64,000 nucleotides of DNA from Bacillota bacterium (GCA_023409435.1 JAEYHP010000156.1:8261-72260), one strand, 5' to 3'; shown: positions 1 to 8,821, numbered from the stretch's first letter. The notes: generated from the letters alone by a model not told the origin. Numbers and translations: made by a program.

Positions 1-81
1 CCTTTCGTTCCAGTCAAAGCGCGGCGCGGGCAGGACGCTGTATGTGCTGATTGCGATCCACATCGGTTCAAGAAAGCGCAT
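1..81 (-). CDS. cobS: Adenosylcobinamide-GDP ribazoletransferase, N-terminal fragment
   Basis: Only the first 27 codons lie in the window. The reading begins MRFLEPMWIAISTYSVLPAP and continues into an RFDW stretch, which resembles the N-terminus of clostridial CobS (first membrane helix followed by a proline-rich turn). CobS joins adenosylcobinamide-GDP to alpha-ribazole at the membrane in the last steps of cobalamin assembly. The ATG follows a GGAGAAG ribosome binding site, and the start overlaps the end of cobU by 14 bases, so the two are translationally coupled. The call rests on this short N-terminus plus position after cobT and cobU, the usual neighbours. Confidence 0.72.
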   Translation of the reverse strand, partial: MRFLEPMWIAISTYSVLPAPRFDWNER

Positions 82-583
82 CTTCTTCTCCTTTTTTTAG
101 CTGCGGAACCCCATTTCGCATTTCCACCACGGTATCGGCCAAGCTGAAAAGCGCGGCGTTGAGCACGTTGAGGGCCTCGATGTAGGCGCGCGTTTCCTCA
201 TCATAGGCCGACGCATCCAAACCGCTGATCGTCACCGCGACGAGGATGCGGCAGCGTTTTTGAAGCGCTATAATATCCGCAATCACCTCCGATGCCGTGC
301 CGCCGCGCTCAAACATGCGGTTGCCGAGCAGGTTCGATACATCCTCAAGCAGCACCGCCGCGTCGGGCGGAATGGCGGCCTCGCCAACAACATACGGAAG
401 CTCGAGCGTAAGAAAGCCCATGCCCTCCCGCTGGCGCAGGTGCTTCTTCACCCTCGCCGCGCCTTCCGCTCCATGGGGGATCATGGTGGCGATATAGCAG
501 CGCGCGCCGCCCGCGCGGCAGGCAAGCTTCTCTGCATAAACACTTTTGCCGCTGCCGTTTTCGCCTGTAACGAGGATCAGCAT
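68..583 (-). CDS. cobU: Bifunctional adenosylcobinamide kinase / guanylyltransferase
   Basis: This 171-residue protein phosphorylates adenosylcobinamide and then transfers GMP to it, giving adenosylcobinamide-GDP for CobS. A P-loop GENGSGKS occupies residues 7-14. The histidine that carries GMP in this family is probably His48 in VKKHLRQR. The length fits the usual 170-180 residues. It overlaps cobT upstream by 7 bases and cobS downstream by 14, so it sits inside a single transcript. The P-loop has GEN where many homologues have GGARSGKS, a variant common in Firmicutes. Confidence 0.9.
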   Translation of the reverse strand: MLILVTGENGSGKSVYAEKLACRAGGARCYIATMIPHGAEGAARVKKHLRQREGMGFLTLELPYVVGEAAIPPDAAVLLEDVSNLLGNRMFERGGTASEVIADIIALQKRCRILVAVTISGLDASAYDEETRAYIEALNVLNAALFSLADTVVEMRNGVPQLKKGEEDALS

Positions 584-1629
584 GGCTGCCTCTTGTACGC
601 GTCCACCGCAATATCCGCAAATGTGGCCGCGTTCTTGTAGACCTCCGCCGCCATATCAAGAAGCGGGAACAGCGCCGCAGCGCCCGTGCCCTCGCCAAGC
701 CGCAGTTCCGCGTGGAGAATGGGCTCCATTCCGAGCGTCTTACAGATCAACCGCGCGGCAGGCTCGGCGCTGATATGGGAAGGAATGATATAATCGCGAA
801 CCAAGGGATTGAGCGTTACGGCAATGAGCGCCGCCACAGCGGAGATCACGCCGTCCATCACGACGGGTACGCGATACAGCGCGCCGCCCAGGAAAGCGCC
901 CGCCATAGCGGCGATATCAAGACCGCCCACCTTGGTAAGCACATCTAAAGGGTCGCTTGCGTCGGGCATGTTTACGCGGATGGCTTCCGCGATCGCGGCG
1001 CGCTTGCGCAAAAGCCCTTCGTCGTCGAGCCCCGCGCCGCGCCCCGTGACCGTCTCCACGGGCACAGAAAGCAAGACGCTCGCCATGGCGCTCGCGGTGG
1101 TGGTGTTGCCAATGCCTGTTTCGCCCGTGGCGATAAGTTTATAGCCCTGCTCTTTCTTCTCTTTGACCAATGCTACGCCAAGCTCGATCGCATCTATAGC
1201 CGTTTCGCGCGCCATGGCGGGGCCTTTTGTGATGTCATCCGTGCCAAAAGCGAGCTTGCGGTTCAAAAGACCATCCACGGTATCCACCATGCCCACATCC
1301 ACTGGGAATATCTCCGCGCCGCAGGCCTTTGCCATAACGCATACGCCCGATCTTCCGTTTGCGAGCATCCGCGCGATAGCGGTCGTGACTTCGTGCCCGC
1401 TTTGCGATACCCCCTGCGCCGTTACGCCGTTATCCGCGCAAAACACCAGGACGCATTTTTTTGCGATATCGATCTCAGCGCTGCCGTAAACGGCGGCAAT
1501 TTGCGCGAGCAAAGTTTCGAGCTTCCCGAGGCTTCCCACGGGCTTTGCCACCTGGTCAAAACGGGCGATGCAGGCGTCGTAGGTTGCCTCATCCACGGGG
1601 GATATGGCTTTGAGCATGTCTTTGAGCAT
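577..1629 (-). CDS. cobT: Nicotinate-nucleotide--dimethylbenzimidazole phosphoribosyltransferase
   Basis: CobT makes alpha-ribazole phosphate, the lower-ligand nucleotide of cobalamin, from a base such as dimethylbenzimidazole and nicotinate mononucleotide. The 350 residues are full length. Family signatures are KPVGSLGKLE near residues 29-38, GETGIGNTT in the middle, and LGEGTGA near the C-terminus, where Glu313 matches the catalytic base. The gene overlaps cbiA upstream by 41 bases, an unusually long overlap, and cobU downstream by 7. Genes making dimethylbenzimidazole itself are not in this window, so the base is either made elsewhere or imported. Confidence 0.95.
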   Translation of the reverse strand: MLKDMLKAISPVDEATYDACIARFDQVAKPVGSLGKLETLLAQIAAVYGSAEIDIAKKCVLVFCADNGVTAQGVSQSGHEVTTAIARMLANGRSGVCVMAKACGAEIFPVDVGMVDTVDGLLNRKLAFGTDDITKGPAMARETAIDAIELGVALVKEKKEQGYKLIATGETGIGNTTTASAMASVLLSVPVETVTGRGAGLDDEGLLRKRAAIAEAIRVNMPDASDPLDVLTKVGGLDIAAMAGAFLGGALYRVPVVMDGVISAVAALIAVTLNPLVRDYIIPSHISAEPAARLICKTLGMEPILHAELRLGEGTGAAALFPLLDMAAEVYKNAATFADIAVDAYKRQPC

Positions 1630-2941
1630 AGTCGTTTGCCTTTCTTACAAATCGTTCCGCGAAGCTTGCGTTCGCGGGAAAATACAGATGCGGAAAGCCC
1701 GCGTACAGGCTTTCGGACGCGTGGATGCAGTCCCACGCGCGTCCGTTTGGCTTTTGAGCGGTGAAAGCATCGCCGCAGGAGGAGCTCTCATAGTAATGGA
1801 ACTCATGCGCGCGGATGCTTTCGCCCGCCTCGCACAGGAGGTTGTCCTTTTTCGCGGTCAGCGTCGCATAGCCGAAACGATGCAGCTTCTCGGTTTTATA
1901 TGCCTTTGCGTGGATCGTGCCCGCCATGGGGAAGCCGTCGAGCGAATCATGTAAATAGAGGAACCCGCCGCACTCCGCGAGCGTGGGAAGACCGTCTTCC
2001 ACAGCGGTTTTTATGGCGCGGCGCATGGCGGCGTTTTCCGCCAATGCCACGAGATGAAGCTCAGGGTAGCCGCCTGGCAAGTACAAGGCGCCGATGTTTT
2101 TGGGCAAAGCCGTATCGCTTAAGGGGCTGAAGAAGCAAAGCTCACACCCGAGGGCGCAAAGAAGCTCTAAATTTTCCTCATAGAGGAAGCAAAACGCGCT
2201 GTCCCGCGCCACGGCCACGCGCACGTTCGCGATGGGGCTGATTTTCTGTGCCCTCTTATGAAGCGCAGGCGCAGATGCGGCAAGCGCAAGTGCGCCGTCG
2301 ATATCGATATGCCTCTGCGCAAGCGCGCCTAGTGCGCGAAGTTTCTCCTGCAAATCATCGATTTCGCCCGCCGTAACAAGCCCCAGGTGGCGGCTGCCGA
2401 TGGAAAGCTCCTTTTCATACGGCAAAAAACCTAAGGGCGCAACGCCAGCGTCCATGGCAATCTGTTTTAAGCCCTCATAATGCCCCTGGGACACGCCGTT
2501 GAAGATGACGCCGCGCACGTTGCTTTGGCGCTTGAAGTCCTGAAAGCCGCGAAGGAGCGCGCCCGCCGAGGCATACATACCTTTCGCGTTTATCACGAGG
2601 ATCACGGGGGTTTCGGTATCCCGCGCCACGTCGTAGGTGCTGAACGCGCCCTCCGGGCCCACACCGTCATAATAGCCCATCACGCCCTCAATTATGGAGA
2701 GCTTGCTGTCTTGCTCTGCGAGCGCGGCGCGAAGCTGCCCGTCCGTGCAAAAAAACGGGTCGAGGTTGCGGCTAAAAACCCCCAGCGCCGCGCGGTGAAA
2801 CATGGGGTCGATGTAGTCCGGCCCGCATTTGAACGCGGCGAGGGAAAGTCCCCGCGCCTTAAGCGCACTTAGCAGCGCCAAAGTTGCGGTGGTCTTGCCG
2901 CAGCCCGAATGCGTGCCCGCGATCAGAATACGGCCGTTCAT
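1589..2941 (-). CDS. cbiA: Cobyrinate a,c-diamide synthase
   Basis: CbiA uses glutamine and ATP to amidate the a and c carboxylates of cobyrinic acid. The 450 residues show the expected two-domain plan. The N-terminal ATPase domain has a P-loop AGTHSGCGKTT at residues 8-18 and the CGPDYIDP substrate motif at 39-46. The C-terminal class I glutamine amidotransferase domain has its nucleophile Cys324 in LAECGGFLYL. The start overlaps the cbiET stop by 4 bases (ATGA type). It lies late in the corrin-ring part of the operon, consistent with pathway order. Confidence 0.95.
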   Translation of the reverse strand: MNGRILIAGTHSGCGKTTATLALLSALKARGLSLAAFKCGPDYIDPMFHRAALGVFSRNLDPFFCTDGQLRAALAEQDSKLSIIEGVMGYYDGVGPEGAFSTYDVARDTETPVILVINAKGMYASAGALLRGFQDFKRQSNVRGVIFNGVSQGHYEGLKQIAMDAGVAPLGFLPYEKELSIGSRHLGLVTAGEIDDLQEKLRALGALAQRHIDIDGALALAASAPALHKRAQKISPIANVRVAVARDSAFCFLYEENLELLCALGCELCFFSPLSDTALPKNIGALYLPGGYPELHLVALAENAAMRRAIKTAVEDGLPTLAECGGFLYLHDSLDGFPMAGTIHAKAYKTEKLHRFGYATLTAKKDNLLCEAGESIRAHEFHYYESSSCGDAFTAQKPNGRAWDCIHASESLYAGFPHLYFPANASFAERFVRKANDYAQRHAQSHIPRG

Positions 2942-4125
2942 TGTTCCCCTCCGCCCGAAACGATAAACACGGGATTCTGCGCCAGCATCATATGTAAGCC
3001 GCCCGCGGGCTTTGCCCGCGCGGCGTTAAGCTGTACGATCTCAGGCATGACGCCGTGCGCCTTGAACGCCTCGACCGCAGCATGCAAGGTTTCCAAGGCG
3101 ATGGCGTTTACTATAATCCGCGCAAGAGGGCTTTTCGATAAAATCGCCGCAAAAATATCCCCCATCGCGCCGCCGCTCCCGCCGATGAACGCAGCGTCGA
3201 GCGGCGGCAGGGAAAGAAGCGCCCCGGGCGCGCTGCCCAGCACCGGCGTCACGTTGCCGATATGGAAGCGCTTGCAATTTTCCACAATCAGCGAAACGGC
3301 TTCCTCGCTTTTATCCACGGCGTAAACATGGCCTTCATAGGCGGCAAGCGCCATTTCCACCGTGATGGAACCCGTGCCCGCGCCGATGTCGCAGCATACC
3401 GCATCGGGAGAAAGCACGAGGCGGCTTAGGCTCACGGCGCGCACCTCGGACTTCGTCATAGGCGCCGTGCCGCGGATGAATTCCTCGTCGGGGATGCCAA
3501 AGCGGATGCGCGCGTCGGCGTCCGGGTTTTCGATGAGCAGCACCGACAGCTTGCCGACGGGCGCTTTTACAAGCTCGTTTACCGGCAGCGTAAAAATGCG
3601 CTCGTTTTCTGCGCCGAGGTTTTCGCCCACAGTCACCGTCAGACCGCCGAGGCCCGCATCCGTAAGCCCCTTTGCAAGCGCGTCCGCATTGCCGCCCGTG
3701 AGCGCAAATGTCCGGCGATTGCGGCGCACGGTATCCGTAAGGTTCGTCCCCCTGCCGTGGCAGCTTAAAAGCGCCGCGCCTTGCCAGGGACGCTTGATTT
3801 TTGCGAAGAAATACGAAACGGAGGAAATACCGGGGATGAGCCTCACTTCGTATCCGGAAAGCGTTTCGGCAAGCCCGTCCGCCGCGCTGTAAAAGCCTGT
3901 ATCGCCCGAAACCAGCACGGCAAAGCACTGCATGCCGCTTTCGCCAAGAAGCGCCCTTATCTTCTCCGGCTCGTATACCGCATACGAAGGTTTATCCAAA
4001 CGGGAAAACGCCGAAAGCATGCGCGGCGCGCCCAAAAGGACTTCCGCCTGCTCGATCGCGTGCAGGCCCTCGCCTGTTACGGTATCCGCACCCATGCCGA
4101 CGCCTATGATTGCTACACTTTTCAT
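2938..4125 (-). CDS. cbiET: Precorrin-6Y C5,15-methyltransferase (decarboxylating), CbiE-CbiT fusion
   Basis: This 395-residue protein fuses the two activities that methylate C5 and C15 and decarboxylate the acetate side chain of cobalt-precorrin-6B/7. Residues 1 to about 205 are a CbiE tetrapyrrole methylase with VGMGADTVT at the N-terminus, SGDTGFYS at 73-80 and PGISSVSYF near 98. Residues about 215-395 are a CbiT Rossmann methyltransferase with the SAM motif DIGAGTGS at 246-253. Fused forms (CobL-like) are also known from aerobic organisms, but the neighbours place this one in the anaerobic route. It overlaps cbiA and cbiJ by 4 bases each. Confidence 0.93.
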   Translation of the reverse strand: MKSVAIIGVGMGADTVTGEGLHAIEQAEVLLGAPRMLSAFSRLDKPSYAVYEPEKIRALLGESGMQCFAVLVSGDTGFYSAADGLAETLSGYEVRLIPGISSVSYFFAKIKRPWQGAALLSCHGRGTNLTDTVRRNRRTFALTGGNADALAKGLTDAGLGGLTVTVGENLGAENERIFTLPVNELVKAPVGKLSVLLIENPDADARIRFGIPDEEFIRGTAPMTKSEVRAVSLSRLVLSPDAVCCDIGAGTGSITVEMALAAYEGHVYAVDKSEEAVSLIVENCKRFHIGNVTPVLGSAPGALLSLPPLDAAFIGGSGGAMGDIFAAILSKSPLARIIVNAIALETLHAAVEAFKAHGVMPEIVQLNAARAKPAGGLHMMLAQNPVFIVSGGGEQ

Positions 4126-4874
4126 AGCCCGCCGCCTCCGATCTTTCGTTTTGCTTCCTCCAGGGTAAGCCCAGCTTCCTCATCGGGGCGCTCTAATACT
4201 GCCACGATCATGCCGCAGGCGCGCGCCGCCGCGAGTTTTTCCAAAAAGCCACCCGGCGTGCCCGATTCCTTGGTAATGAGGATACTTGCCTTTGCCGCGC
4301 GGAACATGGCGGCGTTGAGTTCCTTAGAAAACGGTCCCTGCATACAGATGATGTGTTTTGCGGGGAAGCCCGCCTCGACGCAGGCATTGAGCCCTTCCGC
4401 AAAGGGTAAAATACGGAGCCAGACGCGGCGTTCAAAGCCCGTTACGGCGGTAAGAGCATGCGCCTCCTTCGCCCCAAGGCCGGAGAATATTACACCGTCG
4501 GTCGTGTTGAGCCATGCAATCAGCGCGTCCATCGTAGGGAATGTCACAAACCCATCCTCCGCGGCGCTTTCCCGCCTTACACGAAGGTACGCGGTATTTG
4601 CGTTTTCGCAGGCGGCGCGGATGTTTCGGCTCACCGCATCCGCGTAGGGGTGTGTGGCGTCCATAACAAGGCGCGGCCCGTGTTCCCTGATAAGCGCGGC
4701 CATGGCGCCTTCGTCGAGCCGCCCCGTATGGACAGTTACGCTGCCGCCTGTATTAAGAAGCGATTCCCCGTATTCCGTGGCGACGCATATGAGCGCGGAA
4801 ATGCTCCTGGCTTTCAGGAGCGCCGCAAGCTCCCTTCCCTCGCTCGTGCCGCCGAACAAAAGAATCTCAGCCAA
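4122..4874 (-). CDS. cbiJ: Cobalt-precorrin-6A reductase
   Basis: CbiJ/CobK reduces the macrocycle of (cobalt-)precorrin-6A with NAD(P)H. The 250 residues start with LLFGGTSEGRELA, the nucleotide-binding signature of the family, and include DATHPYADAVS, also strongly conserved. Length fits the family. It overlaps cbiET by 4 bases and cbiH by 8, so it is co-translated with its pathway neighbours. Confidence 0.93.
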   Translation of the reverse strand: MAEILLFGGTSEGRELAALLKARSISALICVATEYGESLLNTGGSVTVHTGRLDEGAMAALIREHGPRLVMDATHPYADAVSRNIRAACENANTAYLRVRRESAAEDGFVTFPTMDALIAWLNTTDGVIFSGLGAKEAHALTAVTGFERRVWLRILPFAEGLNACVEAGFPAKHIICMQGPFSKELNAAMFRAAKASILITKESGTPGGFLEKLAAARACGMIVAVLERPDEEAGLTLEEAKRKIGGGGL

Positions 4875-5598
4875 GGCAGTACCCCCTCGGCGTCACCATT
4901 TTGCCCGCAATCTCCCGTGTTTGCGCGTTGCCGACAAACACGGTGGTGAACATATCGACCACAACGCCCCGAAGCTCATGCAAGGTCATAAGCGCCTTGC
5001 TTTCGCCCTCACGCCCAATGTTTTGCGCGATGCCGCACAGCGTATCGGGCGATTTGTATTGCAGAAGGATGTCGCAGGCCCTTTGTAAATAATCCGCCCG
5101 TTTTTTGCTGGACGGGTTGTAGAGCGCAACGCAAAAATCCCCCATGGAGGCGCAGCATAGGCGCTTTTCGATCAACTCCCAGGGAGTGAGGATGTCGGAA
5201 AGGCTGATCACGGCAAAGTCGTGTGTCAGCGGCGCGCCCAAAAGCCCTGCGCCCGCGAGCGCTGCCGTAACGCCGGGGACAATCTCTATTTCCACGTTCG
5301 GGTATTCCTCGGAGAGTTCCAAAACAAGCCCCGCCATGCCATATACGCCCGCGTCGCCGCTGCATACGACCGCTACGGTCTGCCCCTCATCCGCGAGCGC
5401 GAGCGCATGCCGGCAGCGTTCCACTTCGCCGAGCATGGGCGTCGCGAAAATAGTTTTTTTAGGATAGAGGGGCTTCACCAGCTCGATATACTTCGTGTAG
5501 CCCACCACGATATCCACCCGTTCTATGGCGGCGCGGCAGGCATATGTCATGCCTTCGGCGTTTCCCGGGCCAAGTCCGACGACAAATACCTTGCTCAT
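4867..5598 (-). CDS. cbiH: Cobalt-precorrin-3B C17-methyltransferase
   Basis: CbiH methylates C17 with SAM and drives ring contraction in the anaerobic pathway. The 243 residues have the tetrapyrrole-methylase features VGLGPGN at the N-terminus, CSGDAGVYGMAG in the middle and PGVTAALAGAGLLGAPL, the last being typical of CobJ/CbiH. The adjacent cbiG and cbiD, and the absence of cobG or cobF, support the cobalt-early assignment. It overlaps cbiG by 4 bases. Confidence 0.93.
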   Translation of the reverse strand: MSKVFVVGLGPGNAEGMTYACRAAIERVDIVVGYTKYIELVKPLYPKKTIFATPMLGEVERCRHALALADEGQTVAVVCSGDAGVYGMAGLVLELSEEYPNVEIEIVPGVTAALAGAGLLGAPLTHDFAVISLSDILTPWELIEKRLCCASMGDFCVALYNPSSKKRADYLQRACDILLQYKSPDTLCGIAQNIGREGESKALMTLHELRGVVVDMFTTVFVGNAQTREIAGKMVTPRGYCLG

Positions 5599-6614
5599 TC
5601 CGTTTTCCCCCCCTCGTTGAACCGCAGAACATACGGCTCTACGGCGAGCGCCATGGTGACGCCGTGCCCCACGTCCTTTTGCGTGAGCAGCTTACCGCCT
5701 ACTCCGCTCCCCAGTACGGCGCTCCGCTCGCATACGTTGTCCACACCCGTTACGGACTTTACAAATGCGGAGCCCCTGAATTTGCCGGGAACGTCCGCGA
5801 GCTCCTTCGCTGAAAACGTGCGGTAAGGCAGCGCGTGGCGGAGGCAAAAATCCAAAAGCCCCGGTTCGTTCGCCTTCAGATCGATGCTGCATACCCGCTT
5901 GACGGCTGCGGGATGGCAGCTGGCTTTGGCGAGCGTCAGCGAAAATGCGTTCTCGATGGTTTCTGCGTCGGTATCCCTTTTGCAGCCCACGCCGAGCGTG
6001 ACGACGGGCGGCACAAGCCGCAGCGCCTCCGCATTGCCGCGCGTGCGGTAGGTCACGAGGATGTCGCCCGAATCTTCTGTCAGCTCGATTCCTTTAGGCA
6101 GCTCGCCCGCCACGGGGAATTTGCTTTTGAGCCTGATCGTTTCCCCCGCGAGCAGACGCGAGGACACCCACTTGATGCGCTCGGGATTCATGATCGCAAG
6201 CCCCTGCTTCTTGGCCCAGGTATCCACGGCAAAAACGCCGTGAAGGTCGGTCGCGGTGGTAACGACGGGGATGGCGTCAAGAATCCTAGCAACCTCCACC
6301 GCCAATTCGTTCGCCCCGCCTAAATGCCCCGAAAGGAGCGAAATGCTGTAGGTTTTAAGCTCGTCCACCACGACCACAGCGGGGTCTGTGGTCTTACTTT
6401 TGAGATAGGGCGCTATGGCACGCACCGCTAGACCTGCCGAGCCAATGAAAACAAGCGCCTCATCCGACACAAAATGCAGTTCCGCCCAAGCCGCGAGTCC
6501 GCCGTTCTTACAGTGCGTTACGCTTGCATCGTCGGCCTTGGCCGTAAAATATTCCATCAGCCTTTCGCCAAGCGCCAAGCCTGTTTCGCTGAACGCCAAT
6601 ATGCCGACCTTCAT
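5595..6614 (-). CDS. cbiG: Cobalt-precorrin-5A hydrolase
   Basis: CbiG opens the delta-lactone of cobalt-precorrin-5A and releases the C20 fragment as acetaldehyde; it is a marker of the anaerobic pathway. The 339 residues contain LLSGHLGGANELA in the N-terminal half and GVGCKRDTDAETIENAF opening the C-terminal CbiG domain. The CobE-like C-terminal domain is present, so the protein is complete. It overlaps cbiH and cbiF by 4 bases each. Confidence 0.93.
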   Translation of the reverse strand: MKVGILAFSETGLALGERLMEYFTAKADDASVTHCKNGGLAAWAELHFVSDEALVFIGSAGLAVRAIAPYLKSKTTDPAVVVVDELKTYSISLLSGHLGGANELAVEVARILDAIPVVTTATDLHGVFAVDTWAKKQGLAIMNPERIKWVSSRLLAGETIRLKSKFPVAGELPKGIELTEDSGDILVTYRTRGNAEALRLVPPVVTLGVGCKRDTDAETIENAFSLTLAKASCHPAAVKRVCSIDLKANEPGLLDFCLRHALPYRTFSAKELADVPGKFRGSAFVKSVTGVDNVCERSAVLGSGVGGKLLTQKDVGHGVTMALAVEPYVLRFNEGGKTE

Positions 6615-7369
6615 CGTTCCACCCCCTGCCGAAAGGAAGTGGTGAAGGCGGGATCGTAGAGCTTAGAGAGCTCGTAATCGCCGCCCAGGAAGCCTCCCAC
6701 CGTAATGAGCGCATGGTTTGAAATGCCGCTTTCCGCGGCCTTCGTATGGAGCGTGCCTACGGTGCAGCGTACTATTTTTTCCTCCGGCCAGCTTGCCTTG
6801 TAGACAATGGCGGCAGGCGTTTCCAACTCATAGCCGCCCGCAAGAAGCTCCGCCTGCAGGTCTTCCGTCAGCCCCGCGCTCAAAAAAATCACCATGGTGG
6901 CGCGGTGCGCGGCAAAACTTTTGATGCTTTCCCGCTCCGGCACGGGTGTCTTCCCCGCCACGCGGGTGATGATGACGCTTTGGCTCACGGCGGGCAATGT
7001 GTACTCGGCTTTAAGCGCCGCCGCAGCGCCGCAAAAGCTCGATACGCCAGGGCAGACCTCATAGGGGATTTTGTGCGCGTCGAGCCTGTCCATCTGCTCG
7101 CGTATCGCGCCGTATATAGAAGGGTCGCCCGTGTGGAGCCGCACGGTCAGGCCGCCGCTTTCTTCCATGCGCTCCATCACTTCGATCACCTCGTCGAGCG
7201 TCATCTCGGCGCTGTTGAAGGTTTCGCAATTCGGCTTTGCGTAGTCTAAAAGGGCCGGGCTTACGAGCGAGCCCGCGTAGATGATGGCGTCGGCTTTTTT
7301 TAAGAGCTCCGCGCCCCGCACGGTGATGAGGTCCGCCGCGCCGCAGCCCGCCCCCACGAAGTGGATCAT
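6611..7369 (-). CDS. cbiF: Cobalt-precorrin-4 C11-methyltransferase
   Basis: CbiF methylates C11 of cobalt-precorrin-4 with SAM. The 252-residue protein starts MIHFVGAGCGAADLITVRG, the standard tetrapyrrole-methylase opening, and carries TGDPSIYGAI, PGVSSFCGAAAAL and ITRVAGKTPVP, which are CobM/CbiF-specific. The frame stays open 222 bases further upstream, but that extension is antisense-like, Arg- and Gly-rich, and lies inside cbiD. The ATG at 7369 overlaps the cbiD stop by 4 bases, as in the rest of the operon, and was chosen for that reason. Confidence 0.93.
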   Translation of the reverse strand: MIHFVGAGCGAADLITVRGAELLKKADAIIYAGSLVSPALLDYAKPNCETFNSAEMTLDEVIEVMERMEESGGLTVRLHTGDPSIYGAIREQMDRLDAHKIPYEVCPGVSSFCGAAAALKAEYTLPAVSQSVIITRVAGKTPVPERESIKSFAAHRATMVIFLSAGLTEDLQAELLAGGYELETPAAIVYKASWPEEKIVRCTVGTLHTKAAESGISNHALITVGGFLGGDYELSKLYDPAFTTSFRQGVER

Positions 7370-8508
7370 GTGTCTTCCCTCCAAAGGCGCAATGAGCGCT
7401 CGGCGTTTTCGCTCTGCGCCAAAATGCCGCCGAGACCCTCCGCGTTCGTAAAGCAAAGGTAACCGATCTCTATGCCCTCGGGCACACGCCGCTTCAGGCA
7501 GGCGTCGATGCGCGCGCCCAGAATTTCCATGGTTCCTTCTAAAAGCCCCGCACCGTAAAGGAGCGCAAGCGCCGCATCCGCCGTGACGCAATCTGCGATC
7601 TCCTTCAAAAGCGCAAGCTCTGCACCCGCGTCGAGCGCGCAGGCAAGAAGCGTTTCCATACGCCCGTCCCCGTTTACGGAATGGGTGTTCGTTATGCCTA
7701 GCCCAAGCTTCACGAGCTTGCCGATGTGCCCGATCAGAAGGATGCTCGTAAAGCCCTGTTCTACGGCGGCGTCAATGGCATCCCCGATAAAATTCGAGCA
7801 GGCGACATGCGCGCCCATGGAAAGCCCAAGCCCCGTTGCGGCGAAGGTTCCCCCGTAATTGCCGGGTGTAAGGAGAACATTCTTGATACCTGAGGCCGCA
7901 AGCTGGCAAAGCTCCAGCCGTATGGTGTCGATAAGCGCGGCATGGCTCTTGGGCTCTACGATGCCCGTCGTACCGATGATGGATATACCGCCTTCAATCC
8001 CCATGCGCGGGTTGAAGGTACGTTTACTTAGCTCGCCGCCGCCCGGCACAAAAATACAAACGCAAACGCCGCCCGCATAGCCGTGTTCCTCGCAAACGGC
8101 TCCCACGGCCTCCGTGATCATCCGGCGCGGGGTGGAGTTGATCGCGGCTTCACCCACAGGCTGGTCGAGGCCGGGCTTTGTGACGCGGCCTACGCCCTCG
8201 CCGCCTTCGATGCAAATGCCCGCGGCGCTTTTTTCGACCTGCGCGTATACGAGAATGCCGTTTGTCACATCGGGATCGTCGCCACTGTCCTTTTTTATGG
8301 CGCAGCGAGCGAAATTCGGGCCGAACTGCGCGTCAAGCACGTCGAACGTAAGCAATATCCCTTTGGGCGTGGGGAGTGAAACGGTCGGTACATGCTCACC
8401 CGTTAAGAGCATGGCCGTTGCAGCCTTTGCCGCGGCCGCGGCGCAGGCGCCCGTCGTATAGCCACAGCGAAGGAGCTTTCCATCCACATTTTTGCGCAAT
8501 AATTCCAT
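7366..8508 (-). CDS. cbiD: Cobalt-precorrin-5B C1-methyltransferase
   Basis: CbiD, the C1-methyltransferase found only in the anaerobic route, is the first gene of the operon. The 380 residues begin MELLRKNVDGKLLRCGYTTG and continue into an Ala-rich helix (the CGYTTGACAAAAAKAA signature). A TTG codon lies directly upstream in frame, but the ATG at 8508 is better placed after the GGAGGC ribosome binding site at 8516-8521. That site is the 3' arm of the leader terminator hairpin, so initiation and transcription read-through are likely controlled by the same RNA element. Confidence 0.94.
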   Translation of the reverse strand: MELLRKNVDGKLLRCGYTTGACAAAAAKAATAMLLTGEHVPTVSLPTPKGILLTFDVLDAQFGPNFARCAIKKDSGDDPDVTNGILVYAQVEKSAAGICIEGGEGVGRVTKPGLDQPVGEAAINSTPRRMITEAVGAVCEEHGYAGGVCVCIFVPGGGELSKRTFNPRMGIEGGISIIGTTGIVEPKSHAALIDTIRLELCQLAASGIKNVLLTPGNYGGTFAATGLGLSMGAHVACSNFIGDAIDAAVEQGFTSILLIGHIGKLVKLGLGITNTHSVNGDGRMETLLACALDAGAELALLKEIADCVTADAALALLYGAGLLEGTMEILGARIDACLKRRVPEGIEIGYLCFTNAEGLGGILAQSENAERSLRLWREDT

Positions 8509-8716
8509 CAAAAAAGCCTCCGGCTATAAGACCGAAGGCTAGTTCAAGAAAAGACGGAACCCATCTTAAACCATATCCTTCGGTGTCCGCAAAGGAATAT
8601 GTATTGCTTTCCCAATGGAATCTTGAATTCCAGAGGGGAGCAATCCTGTGGCGATCCGGCTGTAACGGTAACGTACTTGCGAGGGAATTCCACCCTGCTT
8701 CTCCACTCAATTGTAA
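8509..8716 (-). promoter_or_regulatory. Cobalamin-riboswitch-like leader of the cbiD operon (divergent type)
   Basis: The transcript from the minus-strand promoter at 8721-8750 runs about 200 bases before cbiD. It contains GGGTGGAATTCCC, then CGCAAG, CCGTTACAG and GCCAC, in the same order as the core of cobalamin riboswitches and of the plus-strand riboswitch next door (GGGTGAAAATCCC, CGCAAG, CCGTTGCTG). Two local hairpins and the terminator follow. A canonical B12 box (AGCCAGNAGACCTGCC type) is missing; the nearest candidate is CACCGAAGGATATGG at about 8572-8586. A stretch ACCGAAGG (8577-8584) can pair with CCTTCGGT (8531-8538), the 5' arm of the terminator, which makes a convincing antiterminator. 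The leader function is well supported; the ligand class is inferred from similarity and gene content. Confidence 0.68.
8510..8539 (-). terminator. Leader terminator overlapping the cbiD ribosome binding site
   Basis: On the minus strand GCCTTCGG (8532-8539) pairs with CCGGAGGC (8516-8523) across an 8-base loop, with one G-U pair, and six T residues follow (8510-8515). The cbiD ATG starts two bases later. The 3' arm contains the Shine-Dalgarno sequence, so the same hairpin can stop transcription and block translation. Confidence 0.85.
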
Positions 8717-8720
8717 CTTT

Positions 8721-8750
8721 ATCTTACCGCCGTTTCAGGGACTCTGTCAA
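8721..8750 (-). promoter_or_regulatory. Promoter of the cbiD leader
   Basis: A -35 box TTGACA (8745-8750) and a -10 box TAAGAT (8721-8726), read on the minus strand, are separated by 18 bases. The predicted start near 8714 lies just before the riboswitch-like core. Confidence 0.65.
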
Positions 8751-8771
8751 GGCCGCCTGCCCCATATATAC

Positions 8772-8801
8772 TTGACACTATTAAGCCCGCGGTGATATGC
8801 T
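8772..8801 (+). promoter_or_regulatory. Promoter of the plus-strand cobalamin riboswitch
   Basis: TTGACA at 8772-8777 and TATGCT at 8796-8801 are separated by 18 bases. Transcription would start about 15 bases before the riboswitch. The -35 box lies 21 bases from the -35 box of the divergent cbiD promoter. Confidence 0.6.
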
Positions 8802-8821
8802 TTGCGTGAAAAATGAATATC

